From Hyphochytrium catenoides (taxonomy: Eukaryota; Sar; Hyphochytriomycetes; Hyphochytriales; Hyphochytriaceae), in NCBI GenBank assembly GCA_900088475.1, contig FLMG01004186.1:1-13762 (forward strand): 13,762 nucleotides of DNA. Reading direction: 5' to 3'. The notes under the pieces were generated by a model. That model was not told the DNA's origin. It worked only from the letters and a program-made list of their open reading frames with translations, and made no database searches. The stretch's first letter is position 1. Every line of letters begins with the position of its first letter. The position numbers were made by a program, and so were the translations under genes. This document shows positions 6,872 to 13,501 of the stretch, one piece after another.

Positions 6872-6879
6872 CCTATTTA
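6872..6879 (-). promoter_or_regulatory. TATA-like element, inward-facing, right arm
   Basis: On the minus strand GATAAATAGGATCG, the counterpart of GATATATAGGATCG at 5278-5291. The core keeps a TATA-like form in spite of a substitution. Confidence 0.3.
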
Positions 6880-6918
6880 TCGAGAGAGGGAGCGCAAAAG
6901 AAGTATGGATAGAATACG

Positions 6919-7199
6919 ACATATAAGAGCCACTGTCATCGATGACAAACGATAACATGTTAGAGGGATGATCCCCGAGAGAGACATGGCAAAGAAAGAC
7001 AGGTGTACAAGAAACACTCAGCTATCCCAAAGCCTGTCAACTATGAACACCCTGAACAAATAATACTCTGGTCTACTACTAATAAACAAGCACATATAGC
7101 AACAACCAACAAACAAGGTCTAAAAGAATGTATGCAAGAGCGAAACACACGACAAAATGAAATCCGCACGACAGCTATAATGAAAGAACAATAGTAAGG
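6919..7199. other. Unpaired right segment between inner and outer arms
   Basis: This segment is A-rich and shows no similarity to 4921-5240 on either strand. It contains two AACAAACAAG/AATAAACAAGCACA-like stretches near 7080-7120 and a small inverted repeat GTCATCGATGAC at 6933-6944. No gene is seen. Confidence 0.4.
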
Positions 7200-7496
7200 A
7201 GCAAACCAAAGAGCCAAGCAACTGCTAATAACGAAGAACAATCAAAGAAGAACAGCTCAGCATTGCAAAGCAACAAAGGTAACAGAAGCACCAACAAAGC
7301 AACACAGTAGCAAAAACAATCAACAAAGAGCAGGTCATCAACAGTGAATGAACAAGCAACAAGCAACAATAGCAGTGCCACAAAACAAACAACCCCCATG
7401 CAAGGCAATAAACAGCAGGAGCAAAGCAACGCAATGTAGCAGATCGCTTACGCTCAGCGCCATCCATCCCGTCGGGCAGCGACGGGTCCTAAGAAT
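7200..7496 (-). repeat. Outer inverted-repeat arm, right
   Basis: It is the diverged reverse complement of 4664-4920, ending in TAAGAAT at 7490-7496. A hairpin (CCCGTCG 7468-7474 / CGACGGG 7480-7486) sits just inside the tip. The stem is kept although the loop differs from the left copy. Confidence 0.75.
7468..7492 (+). other. Terminal hairpin plus CTAA at right outer tip
   Basis: A 7-bp stem with a 5-base loop, then TCCTAAG. It is the mirror of 4668-4694, so both outer tips of the structure end as hairpin then CTAA pointing outward. Confidence 0.35.
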
Positions 7497-7504
7497 CTGG
7501 CCTG

Positions 7505-7860
7505 CCCACATTTTCAAAACATCAGTGCGCTTCCTGGGCGAATGGATGTATCGCGTTCCCCAATACAGTGAGTGCTCTTTCTCCTGTCGTGCGCCTGTCG
7601 TCCTTTGACGAGCATTAGGTTAGGAGATTCTATGAGACCTGTTGCGCACATAGTAAAACATTACGTACATTTTCAAACATCAGTGGGCATTTCACTGGCG
7701 GAACGCATTGTGCTTACAGATGAATAAAAAAATCCTACAGTGCGCTCTCTCCTCCTCTCTTTGGGAGCTTACCTGGAGGTTTCTTGCCCACATTTCATTG
7801 AAGAAGAGATCAGTGCGCTTCCGCGCGCATGAATGATTGCATTGCCCAGTGTTCTTATTC
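7505..7860 (+). repeat. Degenerate tandem repeat, three units
   Basis: Units begin near 7505, 7664 and 7787. Each opens with an ACATTTTCA-like block, then ATCAGTG(C/G)GC, then a GCG-containing ATG-rich stretch, then a CAGTG/TCTTTCTCC-like block. The units are diverged and of unequal length. No coding function is apparent. Confidence 0.5.
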
Positions 7861-8085
7861 GTCCTCTCAGAAGCATTCACTGTCCTCTGGCATTTTCCCA
7901 AGAACAGGATGAGGAACAGCGTAGTTTTACGTGGGGTGGTTCCACAAATCATCTTTGTCGTCCAACCATCATACTCATTGGAAACCTATTCCATCCTGTC
8001 CGAAACCTGTATTATAAGGCCAAGGGCCCCCCGGCACCGCGACAGCGGGCCTGCTACTTATTACCACAACATATGATTCAATCGT
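7861..8085. other. Stretch with no recognisable feature
   Basis: Short ORFs occur in several frames but none has a domain or a match to its neighbours. A GC-rich patch (GGCCCCCCGGCACCGCG) lies near 8025-8042. Confidence 0.35.
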
Positions 8086-8190
8086 TGATGCCCTTGGCCT
8101 TCAGGTCAAGGGTCTGAAATGCGAAATTGTGTGTGTGTGTGTTCGCTTCGCTTGAGTCGTTAGACGAAAAGCGTAGCGTTTGCGCCTCCC
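8086..8190 (+). repeat. Hairpin-bearing interspersed repeat, copy 2
   Basis: The first 57 bases repeat 4551-4604, including the palindrome at 8091-8112. The TG run is expanded to a small microsatellite (about 8126-8140). The remainder (AGCGTAGCG ... GCGCCTCCC) only loosely resembles the module at 4604-4662. Confidence 0.7.
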
Positions 8191-8191
8191 T

Positions 8192-8253
8192 AAAGTACAA
8201 AAGATGCAAATGATTACAAAAGCAAGAAGCAAAAGTACAAAAGATGCAAATGA
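8192..8253 (+). repeat. Short direct repeat pair (22 bp)
   Basis: The 22 bases at 8192-8213 (AAAGTACAAAAGATGCAAAT...) are repeated exactly at 8232-8253, with an 18-base spacer. This may be a local duplication. Confidence 0.8.
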
Positions 8254-8387
8254 CGAAACAAACAAAACACACGATTATAGACAGACGTTACGGTGAACTA
8301 GATTGAATAGAACGATTGAAATCATGGGAATTTCTATCATGATACTAGAATAAAAGGGAGAGTAGGAGCAGATTCCAACTATAAAAG

Positions 8388-8415
8388 CCTAAACCTTTTA
8401 AAACTCTGGTTTAGG
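8388..8415. repeat. Perfect 8-bp inverted repeat
   Basis: CCTAAACC and GGTTTAGG are separated by 12 bases, directly downstream of CTATAAAAG (8379-8387). It could be a hairpin in a short transcript, but nothing coding follows. Confidence 0.4.
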
Positions 8416-8935
8416 TGAGTTATTGTTCAACCCCCATAACGAAAAGAAGACATTATACCTAGGAATAGGCCAACTTTTCTCGTTTCTCTAGAAATATCCA
8501 AATGGCGATTTCCTTATATTGTGTGTCTGTTGTTAGTGTGTTAGTTAGTTCGTTCACTTGGTAGTAGTACAGGCTGGTCAAGCCAAAAAGAGCCCTAAAG
8601 TTCCGCCCTAATTTCCGGAGTCAATATTGCGCCAATCTCGCTGAAACTTTGCAGTTAGGTTCTTGTAGACGTAAACTATCGTTTCAGTGTTGCAACCCTT
8701 GACATATGCGACTGGTTGTGGGTGATTTTGAACTTTGCACGGCACCGACTTTTCATGAATTTTATAATTGTAGAGCTCATAGTCCGAAATTAGATAGGTT
8801 GCAACACGAAAGGGATGGAACACAAAAAAGAAAGGTTTTTCATGAGCGGTTCGAGGTTACCCGGAAGAGGTGTTTGGACCCGGGTTGGAGAAAAGTGACT
8901 TAGGTCGGGTTGGGGGCTGCTGGACCCGGGTGGAA
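8416..8935. other. Unassigned stretch abutting truncated copia element
   Basis: No gene or recognised element is seen. GGACCCGGGT occurs twice (about 8876 and 8921), close to the point where copia protease similarity stops, together with GGAACCTGGGTC and GACCCGTGG. The stretch 8600-8815 has open frames without domains. Confidence 0.35.
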
Positions 8936-9190
8936 CCTGGGTCAACACGACCCGTGGCACAACACTATCCGCAGTGTATAGCGTGACTGGTTCGATGTCT
9001 TGATAGTCGCGGAACCAGCTCTTTGCACCAGTGACGTGATCAGACGCACCACTATCGATAATCCATTGTTGACTTCGTGAGCAGTTGAGGACAGTCGTGG
9101 CAGAAGATGAGACATTTGCGTAGTTGGAATCCTGGAGTGCATTTATTACTTTAGCTCTGTCATCTGCGTCAAGTGTGTAAGCAAGGCCAA
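8936..9190 (-). pseudogene. Copia aspartic protease fragment
   Basis: The minus-strand frame reads LDADDRAKVINALQD, then after a Ser/Thr-rich spacer QQWIIDSGASDHVTG (DSGAS codons at 9042-9056). This is the active-site block of copia proteases, with the catalytic Asp present. It goes on to WFRDYQDIEPVTLYTADSVV, where families normally reach a second conserved Gly-rich segment; here similarity stops. The frame itself is open across this part, but it is cut off from an intact gag and has no downstream pol. It processed the Gag-Pol polyprotein in the parental element. Confidence 0.8.
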
Positions 9191-9280
9191 TAATAGAGGT
9201 GGTAAACTGTTTTGTGCGTCGTCCCTCCTTGACGGATTTTCAGTTTCTTGGACGACGATGTGCATTGGACTCCACTCCCA

Positions 9281-9322
9281 GCAGTGTTCTGACCTATCAG
9301 TCTTGCGGCTGCAGTGTTAGCA
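9281..9322 (-). pseudogene. Decayed Gag zinc knuckle
   Basis: The minus-strand codons read C-stop-HC-SRKT-D-RSEH-C followed by WEWSP. This matches CX2CX4HX4C with a premature stop after the first Cys and the His replaced by Asp. Retroelement Gag uses this motif to bind RNA. Confidence 0.65.
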
Positions 9323-9443
9323 CGGTGTGCGTGGTGTCTTGTCGGGCTGCTGTACGGTGTATATCCGTCGATAGCGACTACGTTTGCCTTCGCCCATTGC
9401 TTTCCTACGCTGGATTTCTTGGATGAGGATCTCGTTGATATCC

Positions 9444-9921
9444 TCAGCCTTCATCTCTCCCGTGCCGCGAACATGAATTCGCCTCCTTGACCGTAGACTC
9501 GAAGGATTTCGGGAGACTGTTCAAGATCGCTGCGATGTGCAGCTTGTCGATGAAGTCTTCTTGCTTCATCATGTCTTCAATCACGGTACGATGGCGGGTG
9601 ATGCTGTTGAGATGTTTTCCCATGTCATCTCCTTCGTTGAAAGTTGATGACAGAAAAGAAACGAGCAAGGCTACAGTGGTTGTTTGAGTTCCGGCTCTCG
9701 TAATCGTCTTGTAGCAGAATCCATGCCTCCCTTGCAGTGGCTTTGCGCGGAACAATATGGACGATGTCGTCCGACAGAGCGAGGATAATCTCAGTCTTGG
9801 CTCTGTGATCCGCCTTCAGCCACTTTTCTCGCGCTTCATCCTTTAGATCCTTTGAAGATTCAGTTCCTTCGATGTGATGAGATAGGTCAAGCTGAGATTT
9901 GGACAGTATACTGACCGTCAT
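9444..9921 (-). pseudogene. Copia-type gag, frameshifted
   Basis: ATG at 9921 starts MTVSILSKSQLDLSHHIEG. The first frame carries a tryptophan-bearing segment (AREKWLKADHRAKTEI) and KATAREAWILLQDDYES, typical of the UBN2/copia Gag region. At about 9660-9690 the similarity moves to another frame: FNEGDDMGKHLNSI, then HIAAILNSLPKSFEST, the conserved block with LLxSLPxxF. A further frame shift leads to EMKAEDINEILIQEIQRR near 9440-9390. Gag forms the retroelement particle. Two frames covering adjacent parts of one domain, without overlap of function, show a broken gene. Confidence 0.8.
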
Positions 9922-10117
9922 CTATACTACCGGATCCTACATCCAATAGTACTGGCTAGTTGTTTTGGTCGCCGGCGAAACCGGGTAGCCGTTAGTGCCC
10001 GTGGAGCTTGTTGGCTGCTCCAGGGGGCCGACTTGATCTTGGTCTCGGTCAGGATCGCAATGGTCCAGTGGTTGGCTCAGAGGCCTCAGAACAAGTTTCC
10101 GAGTCCTGGGGGACGCG
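9922..10117 (-). other. Copia leader between primer site and gag
   Basis: About 200 bases between the primer site and the gag ATG, GC-rich, with no recognisable ORF. This is the expected place of the 5' untranslated leader and packaging signal. Confidence 0.5.
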
Positions 10118-10130
10118 TGGGCCCATAACC
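10118..10130 (-). other. Half-tRNA(iMet) primer binding site
   Basis: Three bases inside the LTR the minus strand reads GGTTATGGGCCCA. This complements TGGGCCCATAACC, the anticodon stem-loop of eukaryotic initiator tRNA-Met, not a tRNA 3' end. Drosophila copia and yeast Ty5 are known to prime from such an internal iMet site. The match and position fix this LTR as the 5' LTR of a minus-strand element. Confidence 0.8.
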
Positions 10131-10133
10131 TCT

Positions 10134-10453
10134 TGTATTATATGGGATGATGAGACAACGTCATTAGATGAGAGTGCTCTACTTATAAGCCCAACAGGGG
10201 TCCCACAATTTAGAGCTATTCTGTCTATGCCAATTACTCCTAAGAAAGTCTAACATATTGAGTTACAGAGATATCCCTGTCTAGAATAGTCGGTCCTGAA
10301 GGTATTCCGGGGTATTGACCATAAGCCATAGATATAAACAGGGACATTTCGTTTGCTTCATATCTCGGCTTCTACTGGAAGTTTAGAGCTGAAACTTGGG
10401 TAGTTAAGCTTGCCAGCTTGTAGTCCACATAGCTGTGCCCTCAGACTCCAACA
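10134..10453 (-). repeat. Copia 5' LTR (320 bp)
   Basis: On the minus strand it starts TGTTGGAGTCTGAGG and ends ATATAATACA. It matches 12891-13206 at roughly 90%. A TATA-like CTTATAAGTAGAG (minus strand, about 10178-10190) lies some 50 bases before the LTR end, followed by a short R/U5. A second AT-rich GATATAAACAGG on the plus strand at about 10331 is probably incidental. Confidence 0.85.
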
Positions 10454-10848
10454 TGCGAAAATATTACAGTTCTCAACCCCCTGAATCTAGAGTATTGCCA
10501 ACTTCCAATTGTCTAAATTCCCCATAGAACTGTGATCCTGCAACAATCAGAGTCATGCCATCCGGCGGCATGTCCACCAAGTTGGAATTTCTAATAGAGC
10601 AGCGAGCTCTCTTTATGGGTAGGGTTTGGACAGATGTTTACAAGTAAATAAATGGACAAGCCGGGATTCGAACCACGGACCTCCAGGTGATCACGAGGCG
10701 TGCTACCACTAGGATATTACACCACATGCCCTTCTTCACTGTAAACCTATCTGTTTTACATGTACCGTGACTGAACGTTAGCCCCTTCGACCACTGCAGA
10801 ATCATTGTACAGCGCAGTACAACTGCAAACATATCACAGTTCCCAACA
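10454..10848 (-). repeat. TG...CA block with terminal direct repeats
   Basis: On the minus strand it starts TGTTGGGAACTGTGATATG and ends TTTTCGCA, directly abutting the copia LTR. A 24-base direct repeat (20 matches) lies at both ends (10454-10477 and 10824-10847). On its right side the copia RT reading breaks off at exactly 10849 (GSVDKY), so it is a separate insertion or a rearrangement joint. No 5-bp duplication is visible. It contains the tRNA-like sequence. Confidence 0.4.
10653..10731 (-). ncRNA. tRNA-derived SINE-like head
   Basis: The minus-strand 79-mer has a perfect B box GGTTCGAATCC (10664-10674) and an acceptor-like pairing GGGCATG/CTTGTCC (six of seven). It also has a D-arm-like segment GTGT...AGTGGTAGCAC with an oversized loop. 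The anticodon region (CCTC...GAGG) leaves an 11-base loop, and the T stem has two mismatches, so a working tRNA is unlikely. It fits a Pol III-type SINE promoter or a tRNA pseudogene. An AT-rich stretch (TTTATTTACTTG) follows. Confidence 0.55.
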
Positions 10849-12540
10849 GTACTTGTCCACTGAGCCATCGCTATGCAACTTGACCCTAAAGACCCATTGA
10901 GAGCCAATGAGCGCCGGGGGTGGGGGCACTAGATCGTAAAACTTATGGGACTGCATTGATGTAAGCTCTGAGGTAATGGCGGCTAGCCATTCTGTGGCAT
11001 GAGGTCCAGAGAGTGTCTCGCGGGACTGTTTCCGGTTCAGAGCATGCAGAAGATTAGCCTAGCCTATTGGAAGAGAGAGAGAGAGTCTTCTTGTAGCAGT
11101 CTATCACGACCACAAGTGATAGGACCGACTGGAGAAGTGATTGTGGTTGGAGAGGAGGGAGAAGAAACTGCCGGATGATCTTCATCATCTTCGCCAAGCT
11201 CGCTTGTGTCCGTCCCATCAGCAACGCTGCTCTCTAGCTCCGGCCCCAGAAAGTCATTGGTGGGCTCCTCTGGACTTGCTTCGTCAGTAGAAGGTGCAGT
11301 CTCTTTTTCTGCTTGTCCGCTGCACTCGCTTCACCACCTAGTTGCCCTGCTTCAGCGTCAGTTGCTTCGTCGCTCCCTATGTTGGGAACGGAGAGACATA
11401 GTCCTAATGTTGCTGACGTTTTGTATGTTTGAATAGAAAGGCCCCAGAGCGACACTAGTCGATAACCACATTACGCCGCACAGAGATGCTTTGGGTCAGA
11501 GAAGAATCATACAGTCGATAGCCATGGGTGCCAGAGTCATACCCTACAAAGATATACCGAGAGCTCCGCGCATCAAGCTTTCACAGCATCGTCGACGGCT
11601 TTAAAGCATACGCAAGTGAACCAAAGACCCGTAGGTGACCAACATCAGGCGGCTTGCCGTACCACTATTCGTAGGCGGTAGAGCCATCGAGTGAAGCAGT
11701 AGGACAGCGATTGATCACATGAACTGCGGAGGCCAATGCATCTGCCCAAAAAAAGAGGCAGGTCAGTAGCAATCAGAAGGCATCTCGTCGCCTGCATGAC
11801 AGTTCTCATCCAGTGTTCAAAGCAGCCGTTGCTAGAGGGGGAATAAGCAGGTGTAGGAGAGTGCAGATCCCCCGGCGAGAGCACGCTCTGCGAGCAGCAC
11901 TTCTAGCGAGCTCCCCCCGCGATCGGAGCGTATCTCCTTCACGCGCTCGCCCATCTTCTGGTTCTCCATGAAAAGACTGAGCTCCTCCGACTTAGCTCTG
12001 CTTCTCCTTACTCCGAAGAAATTGCACAAAGCACCTCCGAGAGTGATCATCCACCACGAGTAGAAAATGTACATAGCCTTGATAGCTACGATTACTGACA
12101 TGCCAACGTCGGCGTGCAGAAGTTCCAGCAGTCTTGTTGTCTTACGGGGCTGAGCGTGGTAAGGCTTACGAGTTAGCTTCTCAAGAATGCAGGTCTCATA
12201 AAGACAAAGCTGCTGAGAGGTCTATCAAGGGGTATACCGGGAGCCTGCAGGGCTAGTCTTCGAGTATCTGTGTGGTTAAGATGATTAAGCCGTTTGTACC
12301 ACAGGGTGATAGGCTTTTGCTTGCTCGTAGCTGCTGCTAGCCTTGGAGGAGAAGAGTCACTTTGTCCCCGTGCATCCGTAGTGTCCGAGGAGTAATAAAC
12401 GGTTCCATTATTGGTCAAACAATACGTCTCATTCGCAATGTCCTATGAGCGGGTCTTTGCCATCAGCCAAAAGTCTCTGACTCTCATCCTGGATGTGAAT
12501 GAGGAGGTCTAACTCATCCAAGTAACTTCGTACCCGGCTT
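10849..12540 (-). pseudogene. Copia pol fragment: pre-integrase, integrase, start of RT
   Basis: Read on the minus strand with several frameshifts and stops. First come ETYCLTNNGTVYYS and ITLWYKRLNHLNHTDTRRL (pre-integrase, about 12435-12260), then a KLTRKPYHAQ and LLELLHADVG linker (about 12175-12100). The integrase core follows with HFLLVVDDHS (first Asp, ~12060), VKEIRSDRGG (second Asp, ~11930) and SPSSNGCFEHWMRT (Glu, ~11810). Integrase C-terminal part: RYIFVGYDSGTHGYRLYD (~11560-11490). An acidic Ser/Pro linker lies at about 11220-11060. The RT start is ATEWLAAITSELTSMQS and GSQWVFRVKLHSDGSVDKY (~11000-10849). It ends abruptly at 10849. The fragment encoded DNA insertion and reverse transcription functions and is clearly dead. 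Confidence 0.85.
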
Positions 12541-12607
12541 GACCAGATAGGATACTAATCCTTTGGATGAGCCACGAACAATACACAACCACCAACCAAA
12601 GTCAGTT

Positions 12608-12890
12608 ACCATTTGGCATCGCCCCCTGGGGCACCTCAAAATTCCAGACATCAGGAAACTAGCCAAAGTCCCTTAAGGTATCCAGATCAACCATGATGAC
12701 GCTCAGTTCTGCTCCGAATGCATTCTAGGCAAACTGACACGCCGTAAGTTCCCCAAGAAAGCGACTCGTAGAGCCTAAAAACCCCTGGAGCTAGTTCACT
12801 CCGATGTGGGAGTTGTCAATACTTAGCCTAGGAGGACACCGGTACTATGTTGTCTTCGTAGATTATCACACCCGGCGGACCTTGTTCGAT
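12608..12890 (+). pseudogene. Oppositely oriented copia integrase N-terminal fragment
   Basis: The plus-strand frame reads WHRPLGHLKIPDIRKLAKVP (pre-integrase, W at 12614), stop, FCSECILGKLTRRKFP (the CxxC half of the integrase zinc site, with GK), stop, KPLELVHSDVG (first catalytic Asp region). After a frameshift it reads GHRYYVVFVDYHTRRTLFD up to 12890. It breaks off at the LTR starting at 12891. At least three stops and one frameshift are present. It is a different copia copy from the one at 10849-12540, to judge by strand and sequence. Confidence 0.8.
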
Positions 12891-13206
12891 TGTATGGGAT
12901 GATTGGACAATGTCATTAGATGAGAGTGCTCTACTTATAAGCCCAACTGGGGTCCCATAAACTAGAGCTATTCTGACTATGCCAACTATTTTCTAATAAA
13001 CCCTAAGATATGGAGTTATAGAGATATCCCTGTCTAGAATAGTCAGTCCTGAAGGTATTCCGGGGTACTGACCATAAGCCATAGATATAAACAGGGACAT
13101 TTCCTTCACTTCATATCTCGGCTTCTACTGGGAGTTTGGAGCTGAAACTTGGGTAGTTAAGCTTGCCAGCTTGTAGGCCACATAGCTGTGCCCTCAGACT
13201 CCAACA
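12891..13206 (-). repeat. Second copy of the copia LTR (316 bp)
   Basis: It has the same TGTTGG...TACA ends (minus strand) and the same TATA-like CTTATAAGTAGAG as 10134-10453, at roughly 90% identity. No primer site follows it on the minus strand; instead the plus-strand integrase fragment abuts. A purine tract precedes it on its minus-strand upstream side, so it is best read as a 3' LTR or solo LTR, not as partner of the 10134-10453 LTR. Confidence 0.8.
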
Positions 13207-13270
13207 CCTCCCCGCAGCTCAAACTCCCTATCGTGAAGGGTCGAAGCTGAACATTCAACACCTCCCCGCA
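13202..13270 (-). repeat. Repeated polypurine tract/LTR-start junction
   Basis: The 15 bases CAACACCTCCCCGCA occur at 13202-13216 and 13256-13270, a 54-base period. On the minus strand each reads TGCGGGGAGG then TGTTG, a polypurine tract joined to an LTR start. The outer copy carries only 54 bases (TGTTGAATG...) before the next tract. This may mark two abutting or repeatedly targeted LTR ends. Confidence 0.5.
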
Positions 13271-13501
13271 TGCTGTAGACCCGCTAGAAAGAGATTGCTT
13301 GGTTCTGAGGTTTCCATTGCACACATTTCTCGATGTACGATGAACAGCGAGGTTGGCGAGATGTTGTTTCCTTTGCCTCTTTGATAAACGCGTCAGATCT
13401 CCAGAAAATTGCACATTGTCTGATTGCTTCAGCGCTAGGTAGAAAGAGTGAAGAATATTGTTATCAGCGTCAATTTCTTGATTCGAAGCCTGGGGTAATG
13501 A
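13271..13501. other. Stretch with no recognisable feature
   Basis: The minus-strand frame across 13157-13414 is open but spans the LTR junction and has no domain. It may be 3' untranslated or intronic sequence of the ORF to its right. Confidence 0.3.

Larger units (their letters stand above)
6120..6918 (-). repeat. Inner inverted-repeat arm, right
   Basis: It is the reverse complement of 5241-6059. It pairs with the left arm from AAAGCC/GGCTTT at the centre to GGATAGAATRCG at the outer tip. The two arms could form a cruciform or a long RNA hairpin of about 0.8 kb. Confidence 0.9.
8936..10453 (-). mobile_element. 5' part of a Ty1/copia retroelement, truncated and decayed
   Basis: Read on the minus strand the order is LTR (10453-10134), primer site (10130-10118), leader, gag (9921-~9360), zinc knuckle (~9322-9281) and aspartic protease (~9190-8940). 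Integrase, RT, RNase H and the 3' LTR are missing. Gag is frameshifted and a stop falls inside the zinc knuckle, so the copy is dead. Similarity ends near 8936, at the GGACCCGGGT repeats. Confidence 0.85.

Noticed and set aside
7175-7467. Leu/Cys-rich minus-strand ORFs
   Set aside because: Lie inside the outer inverted-repeat arm, and the matching left arm does not conserve the frame; low-complexity CT-rich translation.
4664-7496. Autonomous Helitron
   Set aside because: Hairpin plus CTAA is present at both tips, but there is no Rep/helicase ORF and no 5'-type TC end; the inverted symmetry does not fit.
7505-7860. CRISPR array
   Set aside because: Units are long, diverged and unequal, without short identical repeats or regular spacers; the context is eukaryotic.
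8608-8903. Opposed short ORFs near 8608-8823 and 8706-8903
   Set aside because: No domain, overlapping on opposite strands in a region with no supporting structure.
10653-10731. Functional tRNA gene on the minus strand
   Set aside because: Anticodon arm leaves an 11-base loop, D loop is too long and the T stem has two mismatches; an intron cannot be placed convincingly.
10134-13206. LTRs at 10134-10453 and 12891-13206 as one intact 3-kb element with a CCTCT/CCTCC target duplication
   Set aside because: The flanking near-match is the primer-site spacer on one side and a polypurine tract on the other; no PBS, PPT or consistently oriented interior lies between the LTRs.
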